Virus record (IMG/VR): IMGVR_UViG_3300043395_002349
Coordinates: 1 to 64,000 of that record
Length of the DNA: 64,000 bases
Strand: one strand, 5' to 3'
From: a virus
Part shown: in pieces, positions 9,588-17,985 of the stretch
How positions within the stretch are numbered: the first letter of the stretch is position 1
How the letters are laid out: each line of letters opens with the position of its first letter
Made by a program: the position numbers and the translations under genes
Notes under the pieces: generated by a model
The model's input: the letters and a program-made list of their open reading frames with translations, nothing else
Told to the model about the DNA's origin: nothing
Databases searched by the model: none

Positions 9588-10694
9588 TTATGTGTTACTT
9601 ACAAAATCAATAATAAATTTTATATACAAAGGCATTTCAAAATCATCAACTGCAACAATAGGTTTTATTAAATCAAAATTATGTTTTAACTTTGCTTTTA
9701 TTATACTATCATTGTACATATCATTCGGATATTTGTTAATCATTTCATAGAAATCTTTAAGACCCGCTAAACTATTATCATCAAAGAATGTTTCAAATCC
9801 TATTTCTTTTAAGAATTTAGTTGATGGATATTTGAATGAGAAATCATAAAATATATTACCCATAGCTAAAGGTATTACTGATTTTTCAGTAAGTGTGTAT
9901 CTAGGTATCATTCCTAATCTTTTATAATCTTCTACACTTAAATCAGGATTTTGCGTTTCTACAATTACATAATATTTGTAATCTAATGTATCAACTTTAC
10001 ATTGAACCTGGTTAAACCCTTCGTCTATTGTCCATTTATCATTTGTTATAGTATAATCAAAATCATTCTTTACATTTAAACTATCTATATAATATTTTAC
10101 TTTATTATTATGATGTTCATCTGGTTCACCACAATTATTGTATGTATATTTTAATATTGATTTATCATTTGTACAATAATTTTTTTGTAGTAAATATACT
10201 AAATCCCTATCCCATTTTCTTTTTCCTAAATATGTTTTAATTGTTTTATTTTTGTTTTCATTATATTGTATTTCTTTATAATGCTTACTTCGCCAAATTG
10301 AAATTTGTGCTTCAATTGGAAATGGATAAAAAGTATTATCATCAAACCACTCTTCAATTAAAGAATGATAATTTGGCATATGAGATATTACTGTTTTATT
10401 TCCTTTATAATTTTTAAGAATTGGCATTATAGTGTTTTTCATACGAATTTCATCTACATATTCATGCCTTTCAAATATAATAATTCTGTTGTATCTATTG
10501 ATTAAATCTAAAATATTTGGTAAATCAAAATGTCTACTAAAAATTAACAGAACATCATTCGGTAAAAACGTATCATTTATATTTTTTATAAATCTACACT
10601 TAAAATTAAATAATACATCATCAAGCATATATACTTCTTCACCATTTGTAAAAATATCAATTTGAAAAGAAGTTATTTTTTTATTGCTTTCCAT
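9588..10694 (-). CDS. Putative glycosyltransferase, GT-B-like paralogue 1
   Basis: The 368-residue protein is the last gene of the glycan cassette. Its C-terminal third carries LTEKSVIPLAMGN followed by TKFLKEIGFETFFDD, the same pattern (T-E-K/SEK...P...LK-x-GFxTF) found in four other cassette proteins (11480, 18892, 20181, 23601). I associate it with fucosyltransferase/exostosin-like GT-B enzymes, where this segment binds the nucleotide sugar. The N-terminal 200 residues are AT-rich, charged and diverged. The substrate cannot be read from sequence. Its start overlaps the upstream SGNH gene by 22 bases. A non-catalytic relative remains possible because no catalytic residue can be named with confidence. 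Confidence 0.68.
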   Translation of the reverse strand: MESNKKITSFQIDIFTNGEEVYMLDDVLFNFKCRFIKNINDTFLPNDVLLIFSRHFDLPNILDLINRYNRIIIFERHEYVDEIRMKNTIMPILKNYKGNKTVISHMPNYHSLIEEWFDDNTFYPFPIEAQISIWRSKHYKEIQYNENKNKTIKTYLGKRKWDRDLVYLLQKNYCTNDKSILKYTYNNCGEPDEHHNNKVKYYIDSLNVKNDFDYTITNDKWTIDEGFNQVQCKVDTLDYKYYVIVETQNPDLSVEDYKRLGMIPRYTLTEKSVIPLAMGNIFYDFSFKYPSTKFLKEIGFETFFDDNSLAGLKDFYEMINKYPNDMYNDSIIKAKLKHNFDLIKPIVAVDDFEMPLYIKFIIDFVSNT

Positions 10695-11377
10695 TTATTT
10701 ATTATTTTCTCTGCCAATTGTTTATGTCCCTGTTTATTTAAATGAAATTTTTTATTTCCTATATACAACTCTTTATCTATTTGCCATTTGTGTAATGATA
10801 TGTAATTATCTATTTTCACAATTGTTTCATCTTCTAATTCATTTTCATCAAACCATAATGTTATTAATTTTATTCCTTTTTGCTTACATATATCTTTTAA
10901 GATGTTAAGTTGTATTTGTATTCTTTGTTTTTCTTTCTCTTCATCAAATCCATATACTAAATAATATTGATAAAAGTCCGATAGTGTTTTTACAATATCA
11001 TTTTTATCAAAATCATAATATTTTTTATCATCACCATTATTGAATTTCTTTAATAACTGCTGTTCAGTCCACCAACTCTCTATTTCAAATGATTGATATG
11101 TTAACGATGGTTGAAAATGTATATAATCTTTAACTGCTTTAAACCAAAAGGACATTCTATGTAAATAACTAAACTGAATAATGATTGTATCTATATCGTT
11201 GTATGTATAAATTGATTCATATATTCTATCTAATATATTTTGGTTTGATATACCTTTCTCTGCTAATAATTGTAATTCTAATCCTACATTATTACCAAAT
11301 ATATCAAAATAGCCATCACCATCTACTGCATCGTAATCTCGTATACTATGCGAACAACCGGATACTAAAACCTTCAT
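10673..11377 (-). CDS. SGNH/GDSL hydrolase-like protein 1
   Basis: This 234-residue protein opens with a beta strand and a block I-like nucleophile segment, VLVSGCSHSIRD (Ser 9 candidate), in place of the canonical GDS. It ends with a block V-like segment, FHLNKQGHKQLAEKI, that supplies the catalytic His. The body contains DTIIIQFSYLHRMSFW, like the block III area of related proteins. SGNH enzymes de-acylate or acylate sugars and lipids. In this cassette a role in trimming or adding O-acetyl groups on a glycan is plausible but inferred. It is shorter than the two other SGNH-like proteins (12820 and 14232). Its ATG shares one base with the stop of the small upstream ORF (TAATG). Confidence 0.7.
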   Translation of the reverse strand: MKVLVSGCSHSIRDYDAVDGDGYFDIFGNNVGLELQLLAEKGISNQNILDRIYESIYTYNDIDTIIIQFSYLHRMSFWFKAVKDYIHFQPSLTYQSFEIESWWTEQQLLKKFNNGDDKKYYDFDKNDIVKTLSDFYQYYLVYGFDEEKEKQRIQIQLNILKDICKQKGIKLITLWFDENELEDETIVKIDNYISLHKWQIDKELYIGNKKFHLNKQGHKQLAEKIINKWKAIKK

Positions 11378-11496
11378 TATACATTTTTGTAAATAAATGG
11401 ATCTCTTTTTCTTAATTCTTTTATTTTCTTTTTAAATTCTCTTTTTAATTTCCAAGCTTTATAAATATTTTTAAGCTTATTAAATAATTTTTTCAT
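11377..11496 (-). CDS. Small basic ORF, 39 aa
   Basis: Read by hand between two cassette genes. ATG at 11494-11496, stop at 11377-11379. The product starts MKKLFNKLKNIYKAWKLKR and continues Lys/Arg/Glu-rich, a likely amphipathic helix. Its start lies inside the end of the upstream glycosyltransferase gene (17-base overlap) and its stop forms TAATG with the next start. This is exactly the overlap style of the cassette, which is the main argument that it is translated. It could instead be a coupling leader with no product function, or chance in AT-rich DNA. No function recognised. Confidence 0.5.
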   Translation of the reverse strand: MKKLFNKLKNIYKAWKLKREFKKKIKELRKRDPFIYKNV

Positions 11497-12823
11497 AATA
11501 ATAATCTAATTTAAATTCTTTAAATATATCTGAATAACTATAATTATCTTTTTTTATATTTTCTATTAAAAATCTTTCTATCTGTGCCGTTTTTGAACCA
11601 AATGAATTTAATAAGTTATGATTATGTAAAAGTGAATCAAAATTTTCATTTATTTTATCATGTAATTCTTGTAATGATAATTTATTTAGTTTTTGTATTT
11701 CATACACTATATATTCCATTCTTTTATCATTATCTTCAATATTATCATATTCTTCATTTATCAACCAATCAAAAGTTTTAAATCCAATTTCTTTTAAATA
11801 TTTTAATAAATGTGGCCTACCCACTACTATAAATGGATGAAAATTATATAATGGTTTCCATATTTTTTCTGAAATAAAATCATTATCTATATAAAACGAT
11901 GTTTCTGTGACAATGCTAAAATAGCTGTCTAAATATAAATTTTCGTTTTCATGATGATATCCATTTGTATTTTCTATATCATCTCTATCTGCCACTATTT
12001 TATTTGGCAAAGCATCATATTTTTCTAATAAATTATTTTCAATTAAAAATTTACTTACTTCACCTGTAATTAGGTTTTTATCAAATGATATAATTGAATC
12101 ATTTTTAATATCATTATAAATTTCACAAATTAGTTTAACTCTATGTAAATCAAGTCTTCTGTTTAAACATAAAAATTTATTATTTTTTACTTTTTTATGT
12201 TTTGATTTTAAATCCGTAATTCTATGTTTATTGAAAAAATAAGTTGATGATGCTTTGAGATAGAATGAATAATTTATAATTTTTGCAAATTTTTCAATAT
12301 CATATTTTTCTTTAAATAATTCTAATTTTGTTTTTAAATTATAATCGTTTAAAATTAAAATAATATTATCTAAATTAATATTTCTGTTTTTTGCACCCAA
12401 ATAAATTCCTTTCAATAACCATTCACTTACCCATCCTTCATGTGCATAATTAATAATAATTTTTCCTAAATTATTATTAACATCTTTTACAATTTGAATT
12501 GGAATTTTTTCAAAAAAATTTGCATAATCATCTTTTGCTTCTACATTTAATGAATACATTAAATGACCCCAAGGTTCTATTGGATAATACCATTTATCAT
12601 ATATTTGTTGACCATAGAAAATATGATTTGGTGGTGTCTTTTTTAATCCTAAATTACTTGCCCAAATATTATGTTTTGTTTTAAATTTTTTTTCTAATTC
12701 AAACGATAATTCCGTTGTATTATCATTTTCATTTTTATAAAAAATAAATTCTAAAACTGCTTCATCTAAACAATTTGGAAGAGAATTACCCAAAAACCAC
12801 TTATCATATAATAAATTTATCAT
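11480..12823 (-). CDS. Putative glycosyltransferase, GT-B-like paralogue 2
   Basis: 447 residues. The C-terminal half has the best-preserved version of the family signature: SYFSIVTETSFY, DFISEKIWKPLYNFHPFIVVG and LKYLKEIGFKTFDWLIN, as in fucosyltransferase/exostosin-like GT-B enzymes whose C-domain binds the nucleotide sugar. The middle segment KFLCLNRRLDLHRVKLI is also shared in spirit with the 18892 and 20181 proteins (SFNRNVKREHR, IFNRSVFKDHR), giving a second family motif of the form [L/F]NR...HR. It overlaps the SGNH-like gene upstream by 4 bases (ATGA). Acceptor and donor are unknown. Confidence 0.75.
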   Translation of the reverse strand: MINLLYDKWFLGNSLPNCLDEAVLEFIFYKNENDNTTELSFELEKKFKTKHNIWASNLGLKKTPPNHIFYGQQIYDKWYYPIEPWGHLMYSLNVEAKDDYANFFEKIPIQIVKDVNNNLGKIIINYAHEGWVSEWLLKGIYLGAKNRNINLDNIILILNDYNLKTKLELFKEKYDIEKFAKIINYSFYLKASSTYFFNKHRITDLKSKHKKVKNNKFLCLNRRLDLHRVKLICEIYNDIKNDSIISFDKNLITGEVSKFLIENNLLEKYDALPNKIVADRDDIENTNGYHHENENLYLDSYFSIVTETSFYIDNDFISEKIWKPLYNFHPFIVVGRPHLLKYLKEIGFKTFDWLINEEYDNIEDNDKRMEYIVYEIQKLNKLSLQELHDKINENFDSLLHNHNLLNSFGSKTAQIERFLIENIKKDNYSYSDIFKEFKLDYYYEKII

Positions 12824-13722
12824 ACATTATTTATTTCGTTTTTAATGTATGTTGCAATACTATTTGCAGTTATTCTATGACACTCTATTGTTTGATGATC
12901 ATCATTAACTTTATTTCCATTTAATCTGTAATCCGACTTACTTATCATAAATTTAGGATTATATTGAAATAAATTTACTAACGAGTCAAACTCCTGTCCA
13001 TCATATAAAAGTTTTATGTATCTTTCGTTTAAATAATTATTTTCTTTCAAAAATGGTATGTATTCATTGTGCCAGGTCCATATTCTACATTTAACACCTT
13101 TTTCTTCCAATTCTTTAAATAACTTTTCTACTAATTGTATATTTTGTTTACAAAAATAATCTTCCATTTCTTTATATGAAGAAAAATTATTTATATAAAA
13201 TTGAAAAAATTCTTCATACAATTCATCATCAATTTTTCCTTTAAAATTATCAATTGTATTTTTTTTGGTATTATCCCTCAATCTAATTTGTGCTATATTT
13301 AATGTTACTTTTTTATCTCCCAAATATATTTCATTGTTTCTAAATGGGTCAGTTAATTGTAAAATAACATAATCAATTTCATCAAAATCAAATTTTAAAT
13401 TTAAATCACCATTTAAATAACATTTAGATATTGGATGCTCGCCATGATGACCCATTGAAAATATATATTTTAACCACGCAATAGAACCGTCCTCAGAACC
13501 ACTATTTGTTAATCTATTTACTTCCCATGTCCCTAATTCATTTGCCACTAATCTACTCCATCTATTTGCACAGATAAATTTATATGTAGCATACGAAATA
13601 TATTTTGAATCGAATGTGCCATCGGATATTCTTGCATTTATATCTTTATGATTTGAGTACCATTCTAATCCGCCACCCCAAGTGTGTGAACATCCTATAC
13701 AAACAATACCTTTTTTAAGCAT
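12820..13722 (-). CDS. SGNH/GDSL hydrolase-like protein 2
   Basis: 300 residues. Block I-like GIVCIGCSHTWGGGLEWYS contains the candidate nucleophile Ser. The C-terminal NDDHQTIECHRITANSI carries the His of block V. A central strand DYVILQLTDPFRNNEIY matches DYVVVQLTDMFREEI of the 14232 protein, and NEYIPFLKENNYLNERYIKL matches its IIPFIHTNPFLNERFI segment, so the two are close paralogues. The family is common in phage and bacterial glycan clusters, often called GDSL-like lipase/acylhydrolase or acetylxylan esterase-like. The predicted role is ester hydrolysis or acyl transfer on a sugar, by inference. It overlaps neighbours by 8 and 4 bases. Confidence 0.75.
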   Translation of the reverse strand: MLKKGIVCIGCSHTWGGGLEWYSNHKDINARISDGTFDSKYISYATYKFICANRWSRLVANELGTWEVNRLTNSGSEDGSIAWLKYIFSMGHHGEHPISKCYLNGDLNLKFDFDEIDYVILQLTDPFRNNEIYLGDKKVTLNIAQIRLRDNTKKNTIDNFKGKIDDELYEEFFQFYINNFSSYKEMEDYFCKQNIQLVEKLFKELEEKGVKCRIWTWHNEYIPFLKENNYLNERYIKLLYDGQEFDSLVNLFQYNPKFMISKSDYRLNGNKVNDDHQTIECHRITANSIATYIKNEINNV

Positions 13723-14260
13723 AATATAATTCCGGATATTCTACCAATACATGAATACCACCTTCTTTGGTTGCGTATTTATAAGCTAATTCAATATCGG
13801 TAGGTGTTTTTAAATCGTGAAATTCAATATTTTTACAAATAGATTTAAATTCTTCAAAATAATTTCCTCTATGTTGGTGACCAGGGTCTAATGGTTTATC
13901 TGAACCCTTGCCTAATCTAATAATTAAATTTGGTTTCCATTTTCCATTGCTCATTAGTCCAATCTTATCAACGTGATTTATTAGTTGATTTGCTGCACAA
14001 ATGATAAAATCCCAACGAGGATAAAATGTAACTACAAATTTACCCTGCATAGCCATTCCTAAACTCATACCCATTTGTGATTCTTCCATTACAGGTACTT
14101 CTATCATTAAATCTTTTGATACATTTCCTAATGTTGTACTCATAGGATTTCCAGGATAAACAATCTGTTGCCCTATGAAAACAATATCATCTTTTTTTGC
14201 TAATTCTGTCATTGCATTTGTTAATGCATCTTTATATGGAGTGTATTCTGGTTGACTCAT
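13715..14260 (-). CDS. E1-beta-like thiamine-diphosphate enzyme subunit (pyrimidine-binding domain only)
   Basis: 181 residues resembling the N-terminal (Pyr) domain of 2-oxoacid dehydrogenase/acetoin dehydrogenase E1-beta and transketolase. YKDALTNAMTELAKKDDIVFIG opens the domain. IEVPVMEESQMGMSLGMAM (about 53-71) contains the Glu (E59/E60) expected to contact the aminopyrimidine of ThDP. FVVTFYPRWDFIICAANQL (75-93) follows the E1-beta pattern. The usual C-terminal transketolase domain of about 130 residues is absent. The matching E1-alpha-like half is encoded at 21674-22309, about 7.4 kb away in the same operon. The two could form one heteromeric ThDP enzyme that transfers a two-carbon unit to a keto-sugar. 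Confident of the fold; the reaction is inferred. Confidence 0.82.
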   Translation of the reverse strand: MSQPEYTPYKDALTNAMTELAKKDDIVFIGQQIVYPGNPMSTTLGNVSKDLMIEVPVMEESQMGMSLGMAMQGKFVVTFYPRWDFIICAANQLINHVDKIGLMSNGKWKPNLIIRLGKGSDKPLDPGHQHRGNYFEEFKSICKNIEFHDLKTPTDIELAYKYATKEGGIHVLVEYPELYYA

Positions 14261-15110
14261 TTTCTTCTATTTTTTTAATTATTGATTTTGCTATTATATT
14301 ATGTGCTGTAAGTGATGTATGTCCGTTAACTACTCTGATATTTTTTGTTACAAAATATAAATCATCACTTATGCTCATACTTTTTGGTCTATCGTTTCTA
14401 CTTTGTAAATCCCATATTGAATTAAAAGTATTTCCATCTATATCAAATGTAATAAATCTTTCATTTAAAAAAGGATTAGTATGAATAAATGGTATAATAT
14501 CGTTTTGCCATGTTATTAAAAAACATTTTTTAATTCCTTTATGTTCATATTCTTTAAATTTTGTTTCAATAAAATCTGCATAATTTTTTAAATATGAATT
14601 TGTAAATGTATTTATATCGTTATTAAATTTTTGTTCTATGTATTTATCAAATTTTGAATTTTTTATAGAATGTATATCTCTAATGTTACAACTATTAATT
14701 ATGCCTTCAAATTCAAATTTAATTTCTTCTCTAAACATATCCGTAAGTTGCACTACAACGTAATCGAAATCTTCATGAATAAATTTAAAAGCTCTATGTG
14801 CACCTTCTATTCCTAAATTATATGCATATTGATATGCGTTTTCAATTTTATCAATAAACTCAAAAATTTCAGCATTTGTTCCACCATTATTTCTTCTAAC
14901 TACATCAAATGTTTCAAAATAAGATGAAACTTTTCTTGCATATCTATTACATTTAATAAATTCTACTTGTGATGCTGATAGTTTATTTCTATCATATCCT
15001 ATATATTCATAATCATGTATAGGATTATTGTATTCAAAATGTAAATCTGAATAATAATGTAACCCTTCTCCCCAAGTATACGAATCACCTGCAAATATAA
15101 TACCTTTCAT
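14232..15110 (-). CDS. SGNH/GDSL hydrolase-like protein 3
   Basis: 292 residues with the most canonical block I of the three paralogues: IFAGDSYTWGEGLHYYSD, Ser of GDS as nucleophile. The C-terminus VVNGHTSLTAHNIIAKSI supplies the candidate catalytic His. The central DYVVVQLTDMFREEI is shared with the 12820 protein. Expected activity is esterase or acyl transfer on carbohydrate, as in other glycan loci. The start forms TAATG with the stop of the upstream epimerase gene, and the 3' end overlaps the E1-beta-like gene by 29 bases. Confidence 0.78.
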   Translation of the reverse strand: MKGIIFAGDSYTWGEGLHYYSDLHFEYNNPIHDYEYIGYDRNKLSASQVEFIKCNRYARKVSSYFETFDVVRRNNGGTNAEIFEFIDKIENAYQYAYNLGIEGAHRAFKFIHEDFDYVVVQLTDMFREEIKFEFEGIINSCNIRDIHSIKNSKFDKYIEQKFNNDINTFTNSYLKNYADFIETKFKEYEHKGIKKCFLITWQNDIIPFIHTNPFLNERFITFDIDGNTFNSIWDLQSRNDRPKSMSISDDLYFVTKNIRVVNGHTSLTAHNIIAKSIIKKIEENESTRIHSI

Positions 15111-16087
15111 TAGTTATTAAATTCATCTTTATGTTCTAAATACCACTCATATGCATTTGCCAACCCATCTTCTAATTTAGTTGTTGCTTGCCATCCTAAT
15201 TTATCATAAATCTTAAATGAATCAATCTTACGCGTTGGAATCATAGAAGGTTTACCTTTAATAAATTCAGTTGGTGCATCAAAATTTGCAATTCGTTTCA
15301 TTGCTTCTAATACTTCTAATACCGAATATACTCTATTAGAACCAATATTGTAAACTTGAAAATCTTCTGTTTCTTTTTCCATAACAATTTGCAATGCTTC
15401 ACAAAAATCTTCAATGTATAATAAATCTCTCAATTCACTACCATCACCCCAAATTGGAATAGGATTCATTTTATCTGCCACTTTTCTTATTGTTGCTGGA
15501 GTAACATGGCATTTATTAAAATCATACTTATCATGCGGTCCAAATAAATTTGCAGGTCTTATTACGGTACATTTCATTGTTGTAGGTAAATATTTTGCAT
15601 ATAATTCACATTGAACCTCTGCATATCTTTTCATCCAACCAACTGGAAAATAAACAGTATATGGAGCATCAAATAAGAAATCAGTTTCTACTACCGGTTT
15701 ATCTCCTTTTGGTGGATAAACAGTATTTGATGATAAGAAAATATAATGTTGAATTTTATTTCTCCAACTTGCATCAATTAAAAAATTATTCATTGCTACG
15801 TTTGGAGTAACATGTGCCAATGGGTCAACAACAGTGTCTACTGCATTTGAAGTACTTGCTGCACAATGATATACTACATCTATATCTTTAGTTGCTGCTA
15901 AACATCCTTCATACGTTTTTAAATCATAGTGTGTATACTCAACACCATCCAATTGTGTTCTTACACCTCTATTGTGTAAATTAATTCTTAAATTTTTATA
16001 ACCTTGTTTATATAATCTATTTGTTAAGTTTTGGCCAACTAAACCGGAACCACCTGTAATTAGGATTTTTGAATCTTTTGTAATCAT
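15110..16087 (-). CDS. NAD-dependent epimerase/dehydratase-like protein with altered catalytic motif
   Basis: 325 residues, an extended short-chain dehydrogenase of the nucleotide-sugar epimerase type. A Rossmann motif TGGSGLVG lies at 11-18, YHCAAST at 73-79, LSSNTVYP (the Ser region) at 118-125, RPANLFGPHD later, and a substrate-binding segment IWGDGSELRDLLYIED. The general look is GDP-fucose synthase-like. The catalytic YxxxK is not intact: around Lys153 the sequence reads YFPVGWMKR, with Val149 where Tyr is expected and the nearest Tyr at 146. The paralogue at 17954 has the same deviation. It may use another residue, catalyse a different step, or be a binding partner. Confidence 0.85.
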   Translation of the reverse strand: MITKDSKILITGGSGLVGQNLTNRLYKQGYKNLRINLHNRGVRTQLDGVEYTHYDLKTYEGCLAATKDIDVVYHCAASTSNAVDTVVDPLAHVTPNVAMNNFLIDASWRNKIQHYIFLSSNTVYPPKGDKPVVETDFLFDAPYTVYFPVGWMKRYAEVQCELYAKYLPTTMKCTVIRPANLFGPHDKYDFNKCHVTPATIRKVADKMNPIPIWGDGSELRDLLYIEDFCEALQIVMEKETEDFQVYNIGSNRVYSVLEVLEAMKRIANFDAPTEFIKGKPSMIPTRKIDSFKIYDKLGWQATTKLEDGLANAYEWYLEHKDEFNN

Positions 16088-16090
16088 ATT

Positions 16091-16753
16091 TTAATTTTCT
16101 TTGTAATTTAAATTTTTTTCTTTCATTATAAATGCTATTAAAGCCTTTCTGTTAAATATATCAGAAGTTACTTTTTTAACTTCGTGTTCTAAATTTCCAG
16201 TTATAAAATCTAATATTGCTATATTTCCAAACTTAGGTTCTATTTCAATTTTGTTTCCATTTTCATCGGTTATTATCAATTCACCACCCATACCCTTTTC
16301 CCAATCTTTATTTAAATATAAAATAATAACACATAATCTTTTATCATCATTATCATATCCATCTTTATGATTTTTTATAAAACATCCATTATTATAAATT
16401 GATATATTAAATGATGGAGCCCCAAATACATATTGATTTGAATAAAATTCTCTTAATTTAGTGTAGCAATACTGCCCAAGTTCATTTGTTCCAAATATTT
16501 CATTAGTTTTTGATTGAAACCAAAATTGAACAATATCTTTATTATTTAATAATTTTTCTTTTTTTTCATTTTGTATTGCAAAAGTATCATTTTGAATTAT
16601 TTTTACATTATTTACTTCATTTTTAGATAAAATAATTTCAAAACTATCTTCTATTGCTGGTAAGTCAATATATACTTTTTCTAGTAAATTTTCGTATTTT
16701 TCACCAAAAAAATCAATTCCACTTCCTATAATATATCCGTTATCAATTTTCAT
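16091..16753 (-). CDS. 2-oxoglutarate/Fe(II)-dependent oxygenase (prolyl-4-hydroxylase-like) 1
   Basis: 220 residues. The C-terminal double-stranded beta-helix has the iron triad in NHKDG (H129, D131) and EHEVKKV (H190), and R202 in NRKALIAF to bind the 2-oxoglutarate carboxylate. The flanking GGELII and FGNIAILDF strands are characteristic. These enzymes hydroxylate protein or small-molecule carbons. With glycosyltransferases around it, a hydroxylated side chain could be a glycan acceptor, but that is inference. It overlaps the 16743 oxygenase gene by 11 bases, giving an adjacent pair. Confidence 0.9.
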   Translation of the reverse strand: MKIDNGYIIGSGIDFFGEKYENLLEKVYIDLPAIEDSFEIILSKNEVNNVKIIQNDTFAIQNEKKEKLLNNKDIVQFWFQSKTNEIFGTNELGQYCYTKLREFYSNQYVFGAPSFNISIYNNGCFIKNHKDGYDNDDKRLCVIILYLNKDWEKGMGGELIITDENGNKIEIEPKFGNIAILDFITGNLEHEVKKVTSDIFNRKALIAFIMKEKNLNYKEN

Positions 16754-17468
16754 TTAAAATAACAAAATTAAGATATGCAAACCTATTAAAATCTCCAATC
16801 ACTTTATGTACAGCGTGAACTGGTGTATTTTTTGTAAAATCTAATACGGCATATGTACCTAAAGTTGGATATGCAATATCAATTGTATTTCTTTTATTTT
16901 TTAAAACCAATTCACCACCATTTCCTGCTTTATAGAATTCTTCTGGTGTAAGATATATTAAAACACCACATAATCTATCATTTATTGGTCCATCATCATG
17001 CATTTTTATAAAATCACCTTCGGTATACCAAGTTAATTGGGCCCTCATTTCAAAATTTTTAGCTGTTATATTTTTGTTATATAACTTATTAACTATTTTT
17101 GCACAAAGATTATCTAAAAAAGAATACAATTCATCAAAAAAGAATTCATCAATACCTACTTCTTTTGTAAATTCAGATATATGTGTATGAACTAATTTAT
17201 TTTGTTGGTGTGGTTCATCTAATGGATTTTTACCCATATCAACAAATGTTTTTAATTCTAAAAATTCATCTTTTGTATAATATGCCGAATCTCTTCTTAT
17301 TGGGTGGTTTGCACCACATGAATACAAAAATGTTACAAATTCGTTATTATCTTTAAATTTTATTAAAGTATCATAATAAGATTGTATTTTGATTTTTTCA
17401 TTTTCATTTAAAAATTCCCAAATACTACCTATTTTATATTCATTTTTTTGTATTTCTAAAATATCCAT
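16743..17468 (-). CDS. 2-oxoglutarate/Fe(II)-dependent oxygenase 2
   Basis: 241 residues. The iron and co-substrate residues are visible: MHDDG (H157, D159), TPVHAVHKV (H218) and NRFAYLNF (R229). GNGGELVL and LGTYAVLDF are the usual core strands. The N-terminal 100 residues are distinct from the neighbouring 16091 enzyme, so the two probably have different substrates rather than being a recent duplication. The gene starts one base after the coiled-coil gene stop. The target may be an amino acid side chain of a virion protein or a sugar intermediate. Confidence 0.9.
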   Translation of the reverse strand: MDILEIQKNEYKIGSIWEFLNENEKIKIQSYYDTLIKFKDNNEFVTFLYSCGANHPIRRDSAYYTKDEFLELKTFVDMGKNPLDEPHQQNKLVHTHISEFTKEVGIDEFFFDELYSFLDNLCAKIVNKLYNKNITAKNFEMRAQLTWYTEGDFIKMHDDGPINDRLCGVLIYLTPEEFYKAGNGGELVLKNKRNTIDIAYPTLGTYAVLDFTKNTPVHAVHKVIGDFNRFAYLNFVILNEN

Positions 17469-17469
17469 A

Positions 17470-17985
17470 TTAAATAAGTTTTAATGCTACTTTTTTCTCC
17501 TCTACTCTTGTATTTTCAATTGCAATTAATTCATGTAATTCTCTTCTAATAGAATCCAATCTTTTTCTATCTTCAGATAAATTATCTTCTAATTCTTTTT
17601 CCTTGTCTTTTCTTATTTTTTGATTATACTTGTTCAAATCATCCACAATTTCTTTTCTTAATTTGGAAACTCTTTTTCTTTCTTTTTCTAGTTCTTTTTC
17701 TAAACCCTCTACTTTTTCTTTTTTTATTTTTTCAATTTCTAATTGTGTCAATTCTTCGTATTCTTTATGAATTTTTGCTAATTCATCACCTAAATTTTTT
17801 CTAAGTGTATCAACACGTTCTCTATCCATTGCAATTGAATCTTCTGTTTCTTGTATTTCTTTCCACTCATAATATAATCTGCTGCGCTCGATCATTATTT
17901 TTTCTCGCTCTGCATTAATTATATTTTTTTGTTTTTCTAAATACTCTAATTCTCTATCTATTTCTTTTTGAGATATAACTTTCAT
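17470..17985 (-). CDS. Coiled-coil protein
   Basis: 171 residues, nearly all Glu/Lys/Arg/Leu/Ile with heptad-like spacing from about residue 5 to 160 (for example KEIDRELEYLEKQKNI and LRKEIVDDLNKYNQKIRK), so a long continuous coiled coil is expected. There is no signal peptide, membrane segment or enzyme motif. It lies between an epimerase gene and two oxygenase genes, overlapping the former by 32 bases. It might scaffold cassette enzymes or be a virion component; neither is shown. Confidence 0.75.
   Translation of the reverse strand: MKVISQKEIDRELEYLEKQKNIINAEREKIMIERSRLYYEWKEIQETEDSIAMDRERVDTLRKNLGDELAKIHKEYEELTQLEIEKIKKEKVEGLEKELEKERKRVSKLRKEIVDDLNKYNQKIRKDKEKELEDNLSEDRKRLDSIRRELHELIAIENTRVEEKKVALKLI

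Noticed and set aside
17470-17985. SMC/Rad50-like ATPase in the cassette
   Set aside because: Long coiled coil but no Walker A or B motif and only 171 residues; called a plain coiled-coil protein.
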